Of a stretch of 64,000 nt of DNA, positions 56,023 to 63,816 are shown piece after piece. Origin of the DNA: an uncultured Lachnospiraceae bacterium (GTDB taxonomy: Bacteria; Bacillota; Clostridia; Lachnospirales; Lachnospiraceae). Below the pieces are notes generated by a model. That model was not told where the DNA came from and did not search any database. It worked only from the letters and a program-made list of their open reading frames with translations. The stretch is taken from NCBI GenBank assembly GCA_947591155.1, contig CANQDA010000016.1:1-64000 (forward strand), written 5' to 3'. Within the stretch, counting starts at the first letter, position 1. Each line of letters starts with the position of its first letter. A program made the translations under genes and the position numbers.

Positions 56023-56224
56023 TGTTTTCCTCCATTCTTTCCATCTGGTGTATCATTTTATCTATCATGTTAAATATCAGCACCATTGTTCCGACCGTAA
56101 ACACTCCGGTAAGTGCTATAATCTCCAGCGCCTCCATTCTGGTCAGAGACCAGAGCAGGAACGCAAGAACCATCCAGATTCCCACCTCTGCCATAGCCCC
56201 CAACCAGTACAGGAATATCTTCAT
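55949..56224 (-). CDS. Small two-helix membrane protein
   Basis: 91 residues. Hydrophobic segments at about 3-25 (IFLYWLGAMAEVGIWMVLAFLL) and 33-54, then a charged cytoplasmic tail (QMERMEENSEQGDRKQQSQ). Overlaps the SSB-like start by 74 nt in another frame. Role unknown. Confidence 0.62.
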   Translation of the reverse strand: MKIFLYWLGAMAEVGIWMVLAFLLWSLTRMEALEIIALTGVFTVGTMVLIFNMIDKMIHQMERMEENSEQGDRKQQSQNNGDNTDAVRVQP

Positions 56225-56239
56225 TTCTTCTTTTTCCTC

Positions 56240-56575
56240 CTAATCGCCGTTCCTCGTTTCTGGCTCCTGTTCTTTAACCTTCTGATTCTCTGTCCCATTA
56301 CTTACATCTCCTTTAATATCGGAGTTGTAGTAGTTGTAGCCCTCCCCGTCCTGGCTAACAAAATCATACTGAGAAAGATAGTCAATAAATCTGCTGTTCT
56401 GCACATTGAGTAATATCAGCAGGCCCACAACCGTAACGATTGCAAGCGCCGTGATGCAAGCAAAACTCCTCCCGAGCATATTTATCATCTTTGCCTGATA
56501 GCTGATGATCTCGCTTGCGCTGGTATCTCCAACTTTTAAACAACTCTCTTTTCTTTTTTCAATCTCTGACTGCAT
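56240..56575 (-). CDS. Single-pass membrane protein
   Basis: 111 residues with one helix at about 36-57 (SFACITALAIVTVVGLLILL), charged N-terminus (EKRKESCLKVGD) and acidic, hydrophilic C-terminus. Function unknown. First gene of this part of the operon; the 104 nt upstream have CTTGATTTTGGCAAGAACC, a possible weak hairpin. Confidence 0.66.
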   Translation of the reverse strand: MQSEIEKRKESCLKVGDTSASEIISYQAKMINMLGRSFACITALAIVTVVGLLILLNVQNSRFIDYLSQYDFVSQDGEGYNYYNSDIKGDVSNGTENQKVKEQEPETRNGD

Positions 56576-56679
56576 AAAAATATCCTCCTTGATTCTCTGG
56601 TGGTTCTTGCCAAAATCAAGAGGATGTGGTAGAATTTACTCTTGACAATGGTAAGTATGGGTTACTGTTGTCTTTGGGG

Positions 56680-57573
56680 TTACTGATCTTCCACATCGGT
56701 AGCCCCGATCTTTAAAACAGATATTATCTTTTGTTTTATGAGTTCTGATGACGAACGGTAATTCAAATAGTTAAGCATAGTTTGGTATTTGCATCCTGTC
56801 ATCCTTGATAACTCCATGCATGACATAGACATTTCATCCAATTTTAATTTAACATCATTCAAGAATTTAATGTGTTCTATTACTTCTGGATTATCACTAA
56901 ATATTTCTGCTCTTTCTTCCAAAGTAATTTTCTTTCTGCATAAATCGCAAAGACCACTTTTGTTAAAATCCACTATTCCTTTTCCGCATCGCTTACATTT
57001 ATTTCCTTTCCTGTAAAGGTTTATCAGGTTATTTTCGTAAGCATGTCTTACATTATGGGCATTTGAACACCATTCAAGATTCTCTACATGATTGTTTAAT
57101 TTGTTTCCATCTTTATGATTTACACAATTAAATTTATTGGGATTTGGCAAAAATACTTTAGCAATTATTCTATGAACAGGAAAATTCTTTCCTTTCCCAT
57201 CTTTATATAAATAAACTGATTTATAATACTCTCCCGTTCTTTCTTTTCTAGCATTTCTGCATGGTGTTTTTCCAAATTTTAGTTTTACAATCTCTTTTCT
57301 GACATTGCTGTAAATATATCCATCATAAGACGCATAATATTTACCACCATAAATAGGCCTTACTTCAAACCCGTTTATTTTTGATATTGCCGTTGTGCCT
57401 TCATATTTTTCACATTCAACTTGTTCTTTATATTTTTTATGCAAGCGAATTTCTGGAAAATCATCTCCTTTTTCAATAATTTCATCTACAATCCAACCTT
57501 CTGAAATTAACTCGTTTGCTTCTTTTGCGCGATTAACTTTCTTATATTCTAAAATAAATACCACGCCTTTCAT
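56680..57573 (-). CDS. HNH homing endonuclease, NUMOD4-HNH
   Basis: 297 residues. NUMOD4-like FEVRPIYGGKYYASYDGYIYSN near residue 70, VKLKFGKTPCRN, then HRIIAKVFLPNPNKFNCVNHKDGNKLNNHVENLEWCSNAHN, a full HNH nuclease with H, N and H. A zinc finger CKRCGKGIVDF..CDLCRKK and a final HTH follow. Selfish nicking/cutting element inserted in the early operon. Confidence 0.92.
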   Translation of the reverse strand: MKGVVFILEYKKVNRAKEANELISEGWIVDEIIEKGDDFPEIRLHKKYKEQVECEKYEGTTAISKINGFEVRPIYGGKYYASYDGYIYSNVRKEIVKLKFGKTPCRNARKERTGEYYKSVYLYKDGKGKNFPVHRIIAKVFLPNPNKFNCVNHKDGNKLNNHVENLEWCSNAHNVRHAYENNLINLYRKGNKCKRCGKGIVDFNKSGLCDLCRKKITLEERAEIFSDNPEVIEHIKFLNDVKLKLDEMSMSCMELSRMTGCKYQTMLNYLNYRSSSELIKQKIISVLKIGATDVEDQ

Positions 57574-57617
57574 AAAACGAATTATTCCGTTTGGTGTTGC
57601 CGCACCGCCGGGGCATC

Positions 57618-57791
57618 TTATTTGGTTTTCTCAAATCCGAGGATGATTGCCATGATCTCCGGCTGTGGATACTCTGTCTTTCTGTAGTAGTCAGCGGTTG
57701 CGTCCACTCTCGCCTTGAGCATGAGCAAATCCTCGTACTGTGGATATTTGCTTTCTGTCTCTGTTAATGATAATCTTCTCTGTCCGTCCAT
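57618..57791 (-). CDS. Small phage hypothetical protein
   Basis: 57 residues: DGQRRLSLTETESKYPQYEDLLMLK then TADYYRKTEYPQPEIMAIILG. AAGGAGAACAAAAA precedes the ATG. A recognised pattern in Clostridia phages without function. Too short for many gene callers. Confidence 0.65.
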   Translation of the reverse strand: MDGQRRLSLTETESKYPQYEDLLMLKARVDATADYYRKTEYPQPEIMAIILGFEKTK

Positions 57792-57810
57792 TTTTTGTTC
57801 TCCTTTCTTT

Positions 57811-57951
57811 TTACTTTGTTTTTACCTCCGCGTACTCCCGGCACGGATACTGCCGATCTCGTTCCAGACACATCCAACTGTGCAAGCAGGTCTTACATGA
57901 CTGCTCGGATGTGACCGGATGATCGCGCTGTTTCTTGGATGTTGCTGTCAT
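57811..57951 (-). CDS. Small cysteine-containing protein
   Basis: 46 residues. CKTCLHSWMCLERDRQYPC, four cysteines as a tiny zinc finger. AAGGAAGTGGCAACC precedes the ATG. Function unknown. Confidence 0.62.
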   Translation of the reverse strand: MTATSKKQRDHPVTSEQSCKTCLHSWMCLERDRQYPCREYAEVKTK

Positions 57952-57967
57952 GGTTGCCACTTCCTTC

Positions 57968-58285
57968 CTATATAAAACTCATTTGTGCGTTCGCGGCGTC
58001 GACCATCTGTTTCAAATCTTCAGGAAGTTGATATTCGTGAATGGTTTTCATTGCAGAATCGACCATCTCTTTAATTATCGGAGAATCTTCGCCGCCAAGC
58101 ATCATCGTTACCATATCAATCGTATCTTTTAGCTCTTGATTGTACTTCATCAATTCCAATACGATTTCATATAATCTGTTTGCATTATTAAGTATTCCGA
58201 AAGCTATTCCAATAACTTCATTTAACTGTTCTCTCAGTTCGATATTTTCCTGTTTTTCTGCGCAGTTGGATTTCATGTTCACCAC
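57968..58285 (-). CDS. Small helical phage protein
   Basis: 105 residues, helical, starting NMKSNCAEKQENIELREQLNEVIGI, with EEDSPIIKEMVDSAMKTI later. AGGGAGGTGGTG precedes the start. Conserved position right after the antirepressor. No family. Confidence 0.68.
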   Translation of the reverse strand: MVNMKSNCAEKQENIELREQLNEVIGIAFGILNNANRLYEIVLELMKYNQELKDTIDMVTMMLGGEDSPIIKEMVDSAMKTIHEYQLPEDLKQMVDAANAQMSFI

Positions 58286-58291
58286 CTCCCT

Positions 58292-59137
58292 CTATGTGCA
58301 ATATTTAATCTCATACTCGGTAACAATCTTTGAAAAGATTTCCCGGAGCTTCTTATCTTCTTCGATAATGTCCATCTTATTCAAATTGTTTATCTCTGAT
58401 TTTGTTCTTCCATTATCAGTCATGCGTTTTCTCTTATTTCTAAGCCTTGTCCCTAAGTCACACCCGGCACGCTTTTCAAGCTGGGAATACATCTCTGTCC
58501 TCAATGAGTCAAATCCTCTTTCTGCGTTCTTTTGTATTCGGTTGAACTTTGAGTTAATTGCAGGCCTCCAATCGTCAATCACTGGCGTTACTGCTTCTTT
58601 TATGTTCTCTGTGGTTTTCGCTGTTTTATCTACTGTTTCTTTTGTCTGCGCAATTTGCTCTTTCATAAGTTCGGACTGTTTATTAAGTTCCTTATTTGAA
58701 AGCTCCATCTTGGCCATCCACTCAACCATCTTATGAATCATTTGAAGTTCCGGAGACAGCTCTGTGTTCACAATTTCTTTTGCTCTGAAATATGTGTTGA
58801 CCAAATCTCTTTGTACATCCCATGCCAAATCATCGGTAAGAGCCTTGGCTAACATCAGGTATCCGCTTTCTGTCAAAAACGCTGTACCTCTTGGATTTAC
58901 ACTCTCTATTCCAGATGTCCGTTTTTCGGACATCTTTGATTTTTCAAGCTTTTCTGGCGTTACTACGAAATAATCTGTTCCCTCAATAAATCTTTTGCGA
59001 TTGTCCGCGAACCTCTTTCTCGCCGTTCCCTCCGGTCGTTCGTGTACTGTGTCAATATCTTTGAACGTCACAACTCTTTGATTCTGGTAAATCTTTATCG
59101 AAATGTCGTGATTTCCGATTCTGATTAACTCGCTCGT
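58292..59137 (-). CDS. ORF6N-type phage antirepressor, odd start codon
   Basis: From 59071 a 259-residue frame starts with GTG and reads TFKDIDTVHERPEGTARKRF, the ORF6N core. Homologues begin about 22 residues earlier (SELIRIGNHDISIKIYQNQRV). That sequence is present in frame upstream, but its expected start codon (59135-59137) reads ACG, with AAAGGGGTG correctly spaced before it. So either ACG initiates (281 residues) or the gene starts at the inner GTG. The rest has a coiled linker (190-240) and a C-terminal helical domain with KRMTDNGRTKSEINNL. It should antagonise a repressor. Confidence 0.86.
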   Translation of the reverse strand, partial: TSELIRIGNHDISIKIYQNQRVVTFKDIDTVHERPEGTARKRFADNRKRFIEGTDYFVVTPEKLEKSKMSEKRTSGIESVNPRGTAFLTESGYLMLAKALTDDLAWDVQRDLVNTYFRAKEIVNTELSPELQMIHKMVEWMAKMELSNKELNKQSELMKEQIAQTKETVDKTAKTTENIKEAVTPVIDDWRPAINSKFNRIQKNAERGFDSLRTEMYSQLEKRAGCDLGTRLRNKRKRMTDNGRTKSEINNLNKMDIIEEDKKLREIFSKIVTEYEIKYCT

Positions 59138-59187
59138 TCTGATTCACCCCTTTCTGTGATATAATCCCTGTGAAGGGAGGTTTCAAA

Positions 59188-59526
59188 ATGATAAAAAATG
59201 AAAATGATTTACTGGGTCTTATTATCAAAAACAAAGACCGAAACAACGAAATCAAAGTGAGCCGTTTGTTCTCTGTCGCAAACACCGACACTATTTCTTT
59301 GCAGGAGCTTGTTGACCGTCTTGTAAAGCAGAAGTATCTTATTTATTCAACAGATATTCTTTCGCTTACCGATCTGGGAATCAGGAACTACGTGTCTCCA
59401 ACAAAGAAGTTCTTCTTGTGGTTTGCAAAACTCTTAATCCTGACAATCAAAGAACTGATTGTATACATATTGGGAATAATCAGTGGCGTTGCGGTCGCTT
59501 ACTTTTCAAACATGCTTATTAAATAA
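59188..59526 (+). CDS. Small winged-helix-like membrane protein
   Basis: 112 residues from ATG 59188 (GAAGGGAGG ahead). Residues about 20-70 (NEIKVSRLFSVANTDTISLQ, LVDRLVKQKYLIYS, SLTDLG) resemble a winged helix; residues about 75-110 (FFLWFAKLLILTIKELIVYI, SGVAVAYFSNM) form one or two membrane helices. A TATAAT box at 59160-59165 with a weak -35 lies ahead. It is the only plus-strand gene within the early region. Confidence 0.68.
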   Translation: MIKNENDLLGLIIKNKDRNNEIKVSRLFSVANTDTISLQELVDRLVKQKYLIYSTDILSLTDLGIRNYVSPTKKFFLWFAKLLILTIKELIVYILGIISGVAVAYFSNMLIK

Positions 59527-59607
59527 GTAAAGCAGTATTCCGGTTGTAACTCCGAAGAAGTAGAATACAAAACCCAATCCTTCTTTAAATTTTTCCGTTG
59601 CTCTCAC
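59506..59607 (-). CDS. Possible 33-residue membrane peptide
   Basis: GTG start at 59607 with AGGAAAGGG ahead; FKEGLGFVFYFFGVTTGILLYLF forms one membrane helix. It overlaps the C-terminal end of the opposite-strand gene by 21 nt. Weak evidence. Confidence 0.4.
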   Translation of the reverse strand: MRATEKFKEGLGFVFYFFGVTTGILLYLFNKHV

Positions 59608-59628
59608 ACCCTTTCCTGCCGGGAGTCA

Positions 59629-59796
59629 TCAGCTCCCGGCGCAAACTTCTTCTTTTTTTGCTTCTTCTGCTTTTGACATGTCTGCCATAAGTGCCATACC
59701 TTCAGCTACTCCAAGAACAACTCCCTGATTGTACTTGCTCAGTTTTGGAATGGTACTGCAAAGTTTTGCGAGAATCTCTTTTTCTTTCTCACTCAT
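59629..59796 (-). CDS. Small early protein
   Basis: 55 residues: SEKEKEILAKLCSTIPKLSKY then GVVLGVAEGMALMADMSKAEE. GAAAGGAGGGAAG precedes the ATG. First gene of the leftward early transcript from the promoter at 59837-59865. No family. Confidence 0.62.
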   Translation of the reverse strand: MSEKEKEILAKLCSTIPKLSKYNQGVVLGVAEGMALMADMSKAEEAKKEEVCAGS

Positions 59797-59825
59797 GGAC
59801 TTCCCTCCTTTCCTGATTTTTTCTT

Positions 59826-59884
59826 AACTCAGTTGTATACTAACACAACTCAGTTTCTATGTCAAGCATTTTTTAAACTCAGTT
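59826..59884. promoter_or_regulatory. Early promoter with repressor operators
   Basis: AACTCAGTT (palindromic AACT-C-AGTT) occurs at 59826-59834, 59847-59855 and 59876-59884. The leftward promoter TTGACA (59860-59865), 17 nt, TAGTAT (59837-59842) has one operator inside the spacer, one just after the -10 box and one upstream. The repressor gene at 59948 is transcribed away from it. This is the lysis/lysogeny switch. Confidence 0.83.
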
Positions 59885-59947
59885 AAAAAACATGTTGATT
59901 TTTTTAAACCAGTCTGTTATTATACTATTGAAAGGAGGAATGAGAAC

Positions 59948-60343
59948 ATGCTGAATAGACTAAGGATGGTTTTTTCGGAATGTGGCGATAATCAAACTAC
60001 AATCGCCAAAAAAACAGGTGTTACGCCTGCGTATATCTGGAAGATAATGAACAAAGACAATGTAACTCCAAGTGACCCATTTATTAATGTTGTTTGCTCC
60101 ACGTACGAGATAAGTAAAGAATGGCTTAAAACTGGAAACGGAGAAATGCACCCTGAGAAAACGCGAGCGCAACAGATTGGATTATTTGTAAGCAAGGTCA
60201 TGGATGCGGATTCAGAATTTCAAAAAAATTTCATATATGCGCTTTCAAGACTCGAAGAGCGGCATTGGGAGGCTTTAAAAGAGTTTGTAGATATTCTCAT
60301 TGAAGAGTGTTCTGATACTTCCGGAAAAGAAAAAGAGGGTTAA
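59948..60343 (+). CDS. CI-like HTH repressor
   Basis: 131 residues. NRLRMVFSECGDNQTTIAKKTGVTPAYIWKIMNKDN is a XRE-type helix-turn-helix; the remainder (QQIGLFVSKVMDADSEFQKNFIY, LKEFVDILIEECSDTSGKEK) is a helical dimerisation domain. There is no LexA-like autopeptidase domain, so RecA-triggered self-cleavage is not expected. It likely binds the AACTCAGTT sites. AAAGGAGG precedes the ATG. Confidence 0.85.
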   Translation: MLNRLRMVFSECGDNQTTIAKKTGVTPAYIWKIMNKDNVTPSDPFINVVCSTYEISKEWLKTGNGEMHPEKTRAQQIGLFVSKVMDADSEFQKNFIYALSRLEERHWEALKEFVDILIEECSDTSGKEKEG

Positions 60344-60360
60344 TCAGCCCTCTTTTTTTA
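60334..60360. terminator. Terminator after the repressor
   Basis: AGAGGG TTAATCAG CCCTCT then TTTTTTTA, at the stop of the repressor. The small minus-strand ORF (60344-60460) ends within the same hairpin. Confidence 0.8.
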
Positions 60361-60460
60361 TCATATTTTTTACAAATCTAAATATTGACTCCAAAATCCA
60401 TAATTCCTCTATTTTTTCAACCATTTCAATGATCTTCTCCCTGTAATACTCTCCCGGCAC
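60344..60460 (-). CDS. Small 38-residue protein antisense to repressor terminator
   Basis: GTG start at 60460 with a G-run ending GGGGTGAACGGAA ahead. The peptide begins MPGEYYREKIIEMVEKIEEL, continues WILESIFRFVKNMIKKEG. YREKIIEMVxxI resembles a family of small prophage proteins that I have seen near repressors. Driven by a promoter with a LexA-type box, so it may be an SOS-induced antirepressor or helper. Confidence 0.58.
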   Translation of the reverse strand: MPGEYYREKIIEMVEKIEELWILESIFRFVKNMIKKEG

Positions 60461-60481
60461 TTCCGTTCACCCCCCCCCGAG

Positions 60482-60534
60482 AGAACAAACGTTCGATTTT
60501 TGTATATCATACACCCGGTTTCCGCATAAATCAA
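60482..60534 (-). promoter_or_regulatory. LexA-boxed leftward promoter
   Basis: Minus-strand promoter: TTGATT (60529-60534), 17 nt, TATGAT (60506-60511). Just downstream is AGAACAAACGTTCG (60482-60495), one mismatch from the Firmicute LexA box CGAACN4GTTCG. A second promoter (TTGACA, 17 nt, TACAAT at 60583-60611) lies upstream. Both read to the small ORF at 60460. Confidence 0.72.
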
Positions 60535-60660
60535 CACATTTTTCCTTTCCTAACCCCAGCTTTATGCAGAAATGTGTATTCCATTGTAATAAATTTGTAA
60601 TTTTATGTCAATATTTCTGTAAGGTAAATCGTTCGACATATTTCGACAGCAAAAAGGCGG

Positions 60661-60849
60661 TCAAACGCCGCCTTTTAAGTATTTGTTCACACATGATCGG
60701 ATGAAACGGCTCATGCTCTGCCCGGACTTCTTTGCCGCCTCCTGCCATTGTTCTTTCTCTCCGATCTTCAAATAAATTCCAATGCGTTCATAATTATCCT
60801 CATTGAATTTCCTTTTATATTCTGTAAGTTCCTGCGGACTTTTTGCCAT
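60661..60849 (-). CDS. CopG-like RHH regulator of RepA
   Basis: 62 residues from ATG 60849 (GGGAGGTG ahead). Basic N-terminus (KSPQELTEYKRKFNEDNY), strand ERIGIYLKIG and helices EKEQWQEAAKKSG and SMSRFIRSCVNKYLKG: a ribbon-helix-helix protein. It is transcribed away from the RepA gene and the palindrome AATCTAACGTTAGATT lies exactly in the RepA promoter spacer. So it probably controls replication initiation the way CopG controls plasmid RepB. Confidence 0.78.
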   Translation of the reverse strand: MAKSPQELTEYKRKFNEDNYERIGIYLKIGEKEQWQEAAKKSGQSMSRFIRSCVNKYLKGGV

Positions 60850-60871
60850 GGTTGTCACACCTCCCAAGCTA

Positions 60872-60962
60872 ATCATATCAAATCAGGCAGGAAATATCAA
60901 CGATTATCTAACACCAGATTTTTACTTTTCCTCTTGCAATAATCTAACGTTAGATTTATAAT
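60872..60962. promoter_or_regulatory. Divergent RHH/RepA promoters with palindromic operator
   Basis: Leftward: TTGATA (60895-60900), 17 nt, TATGAT (60872-60877). Rightward: TTGCAA (60934-60939), 17 nt, TATAAT (60957-60962). The perfect palindrome AATCTAACGTTAGATT fills the rightward spacer (60941-60956); a degenerate copy ATCTAACACCAGAT lies at 60906-60919 next to the leftward -35. Confidence 0.85.
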
Positions 60963-60970
60963 AGTGTTGA

Positions 60971-61037
60971 CCCATAGCTCCCACAGAACCGTACCCATAG
61001 TCCCCACAGAGCTATACCTTGGTTCCCACAGAGCCAT
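60971..61037. repeat. Three iterons before RepA
   Basis: Three tandem 22-23 nt units with common core CCCACAGARC at 60980, 61003 and 61025, each preceded by CCCATAG or similar. Located between RepA promoter and start codon, the usual place of an iteron-controlled origin. Confidence 0.75.
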
Positions 61038-61105
61038 GAACTATATCCATTGAACTAAGATTGTATGTTAAACATTCAATCAGTCAGGAGGTGATAAATG
61101 AGAAA

Positions 61106-61873
61106 ATGGAAGTGCGATTAAACACCGATCAGCGTCCCGGCGTCTGGGTATACTGCGATTTTCTGGAAAGCGATGCACTAAACTACTATCAGAAGATAGT
61201 GTTCATATATCTGAAGAAATTTGCAGACCAGAAGGGCCAGTGCTACCCAAGCATACGGACGCTATCACGGCAGTCAGGAATCAGCGTGAAGAAAGTAAAG
61301 GAAACGCTGAAACAACTAGAAGAAAAAGGAGTGATCTCCAAAACAAACCGAACTCGGCCGGACGGTGGAAAAAGCAGTAATCTCTACACTGTATACGATT
61401 ATGGAGGGATGTGGCGAAAAGAAAAGGCGCTCGACAGTGAACCAGCCAAAGCACACTGCCAAGCACCATGTTTAAAAAACACATTTAATACTACAGGGAA
61501 TCCCGCGAAAAGTCAAGCGGCAGAACGATATTCTCTGGAACAGATTCAGGAGCTATTTAATTACGACGTGATGGTTTATGACTACCCAGACCGGCGGCAT
61601 GACATTGATGCAGTTATGAACATCCTGTATACTGCAATGAACACGATCAGTCCTACAATCCGGGTATCCGGGCAGGACAAACCTGCAATGGCTGTGATCG
61701 GGAAGCTGATGAAGCTGGACAAGGATTCTATCATGTATGCTATCCGGAAATACAACGAGCAGAGGCGGCGGATAACAAGCCCACGGGCCTACATGTTGAC
61801 AATCCTGTATCATGCGCCGGAGCAATTTTATCTGGATACGATGAACCTTGGAAGAAATAGGGGAGATTTCTAA
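61106..61873 (+). CDS. repA: RepA-like replication initiator
   Basis: 255 residues from ATG 61106 with AGGAGGTGA eleven bases ahead. Residues about 12-80 (VWVYCDFLESDALNYYQKIV, KGQCYPSIRTLSRQSGISVKKVKETLKQLEEKGVI) are the RepA_N/HTH_36 winged-helix region. The C-terminal part (DVMVYDYPDRRHDIDAVMNI through PAMAVIGKLMKLDKDSIMYAI and TSPRAYMLTILYHAPEQ) matches the DUF6017-like end of initiators from plasmids and conjugative elements of Firmicutes. It should bind the iterons just upstream and load the replisome. Confidence 0.82.
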   Translation: MEVRLNTDQRPGVWVYCDFLESDALNYYQKIVFIYLKKFADQKGQCYPSIRTLSRQSGISVKKVKETLKQLEEKGVISKTNRTRPDGGKSSNLYTVYDYGGMWRKEKALDSEPAKAHCQAPCLKNTFNTTGNPAKSQAAERYSLEQIQELFNYDVMVYDYPDRRHDIDAVMNILYTAMNTISPTIRVSGQDKPAMAVIGKLMKLDKDSIMYAIRKYNEQRRRITSPRAYMLTILYHAPEQFYLDTMNLGRNRGDF

Positions 61874-61880
61874 AAGATTA

Positions 61881-61907
61881 GGGACGGTTGAACCGTCCCT
61901 TTCTCTT
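61881..61907 (+). terminator. Rho-independent terminator after repA
   Basis: GGGACGG TTGAA CCGTCCC followed by TTTCTCTT. The 180 nt after it hold a 7-bp inverted repeat CGTTGAC/GTCAACG near 62050-62074 and no gene I trust. Confidence 0.82.
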
Positions 61908-62086
61908 ATTCGCCGCAAGCATTACGTGGCTTATACCGGTGCGGAGACTCCCGACTTAATGCACCCGGCACAGTCCTCATATACAACGTCCGAAACGCCC
62001 TGCGGTAGAATCATTATATCATGTATTGCTATTGCATGTAGCAACGTTGCGTTGACATTTAGTGAACGTCAACGACACATTTCGTG

Positions 62087-63805
62087 TCATTTGATAATCG
62101 TTTTAAACCCGGCCTTTTCAAGTTTCTCTTTTAATACCTGCGCGTTCTTCCGTTTCTGGAAACTTCCGCACTGAACCTTGTACTCACCATCCCGTGACTC
62201 TATGGACACATCAAAATTCTTGGCTTTTATCTGCTTTGCCAGCGCTTCGGCGTTCTTCTTCACAGAAAAAGAGCCGCACTGTACAATGAAAGTTTTATAC
62301 TTCGCCGTGTACAGTACGCCTCCTGTTGCGCCAAATACATAATATGTCGTTTTCATTTCTGCCGCCTTAGTATCCGCAAATGCCTTGGCTTTTTCAATAT
62401 CATGATAAGCTCCGGCCTGATTCACGCACTTCCCATTCTTCCACGCTGTCCCCACTCTCAGCCATTCTTCCTCGGTTTCCGGCAGGATGTCCCCATCATC
62501 CTTTGTCGGTGTCTCAATACCTTCATCGTACTGGAACAGGTTCCACTTCTCCACAATCTTTGTCAGTTTGGAAACATAATCCGGGTCTGTCGCATATCCC
62601 CCGGCTTTAATCAGGGAAATCTGCTCTTTGTAATTTGTGATCCGGTTGATTCCCGGATACCGCGGTTTGGAGCCGTTCTTTGCGCCGATAAAGTACGCCG
62701 CGCGATCTGCGATGGAATCCTCACAGCACGGATACTTCCGAAACTCGGAGTATACCATCTGAGTCACGCCGTTGTATACCTCTGCGGATTTCTTGCCATA
62801 CTTACTCTTTCCGTCCCACACGGAGCCTTCCCACGTATTCCCGGACAGCGAACACTTCATACCGTGTAAGTTGTTCGCGAATTCCGCAAGGTCTGTTGTG
62901 CCGTACCCGGATTCAAGGCAAAATTGTGCGATGCCTACGCTTGCCAGCATACCGGTCTTGCGCATACTCTCCTGATACAGCGGCGCGATCTTCTCAATCC
63001 TCTGCGCTTCGGTCAAACCGCGCAGGTCTGCCGCCTGGAATCCTTTGAGGGTAGCTTTGCTTGTGTACAGGCATTTCCCGCTCTCATCATACACGGAGTA
63101 ACCCGGATGATTGTCCGCGTCGGCCTCTGCAAGCACAAGATTCTCAAAGGCATTTGTCTGCGACTGCACATCCGTCCACGTCTTACGAACGCGGTACAGC
63201 GACGCTGTTTCCGGGAACAGAACGTGCTGTCCGTTCATTGCCGCGACAACATCTGCGCGGAACTTATCCATCGTCAGTCCGAACCTGTCCCAGACATGCG
63301 TTGGGTCAACGTGTGCGGTTGAAAGTCCGGCACGCCTGCCCTCATCGTGGGAAGAAATCAGATACAGCCCGGACGGAAGCTTTGCCTGCGGATTCCACCC
63401 GTACCGTTTGCAGATGTCCGCGCACAGTTCGACCGCCGTGTTGTAGCCGCGCATGATGTCGGCCTTGAACTTGTCTGCATTGGAAACAGTATAGTTCGCG
63501 CCGCCGGTATACTTGATGTAATCCGATTCGCAGATTTCAAATGTAATCAAATGGTCGTTCCCGTAGCCGCCGTCAGCCCACGTCCGTACATCATCCGGCA
63601 AACATTGCAGTACTTTTCCCGGCGTGTCGCAGTCAACGATGTATGTAACGCACGCTGACACTGCTGACTGATTCCAATAATCCGCCACGCTCTGCGCCGT
63701 ACCCTGTCCCGTGCCGATTGTGTGCAACTGTATGCCTATAGGCGTTCTTTTCACATTGCGCTGATAACAGCGGTTCTTCGTGAGATAATATTTGATAATT
63801 TTCAT
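62087..63805 (-). CDS. Three-domain endolysin
   Basis: 572 residues. N-terminal amidase_2 domain (about 1-190: TPIGIQLHTIGTGQG, HDEGRRAGL, HVDPTHVWDRFG) that cuts MurNAc-L-Ala; a glucosaminidase domain at about 250-420 (KIAPLYQESMRKTGMLASVG, FCLESGYGTTDLAEFANNL) that cuts the glycan; and a C-terminal SPOR-like end (FIVQCGSFSVKKNAEALAKQ, VQCGSFQKRKNAQVLKEKL) for cell-wall binding. Two catalytic activities in one chain fit a large Firmicute lysin. Follows the xkdX gene by 11 nt; no holin was recognised. Confidence 0.92.
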   Translation of the reverse strand: MKIIKYYLTKNRCYQRNVKRTPIGIQLHTIGTGQGTAQSVADYWNQSAVSACVTYIVDCDTPGKVLQCLPDDVRTWADGGYGNDHLITFEICESDYIKYTGGANYTVSNADKFKADIMRGYNTAVELCADICKRYGWNPQAKLPSGLYLISSHDEGRRAGLSTAHVDPTHVWDRFGLTMDKFRADVVAAMNGQHVLFPETASLYRVRKTWTDVQSQTNAFENLVLAEADADNHPGYSVYDESGKCLYTSKATLKGFQAADLRGLTEAQRIEKIAPLYQESMRKTGMLASVGIAQFCLESGYGTTDLAEFANNLHGMKCSLSGNTWEGSVWDGKSKYGKKSAEVYNGVTQMVYSEFRKYPCCEDSIADRAAYFIGAKNGSKPRYPGINRITNYKEQISLIKAGGYATDPDYVSKLTKIVEKWNLFQYDEGIETPTKDDGDILPETEEEWLRVGTAWKNGKCVNQAGAYHDIEKAKAFADTKAAEMKTTYYVFGATGGVLYTAKYKTFIVQCGSFSVKKNAEALAKQIKAKNFDVSIESRDGEYKVQCGSFQKRKNAQVLKEKLEKAGFKTIIK

Positions 63806-63816
63806 ACCATCACTCC

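Noticed and set aside
61931..62014. Minus-strand 27-codon frame MILPQGVSDVVYEDCAGCIK
   Set aside because: No ribosome site and too short, though it lies where a small late gene might be.
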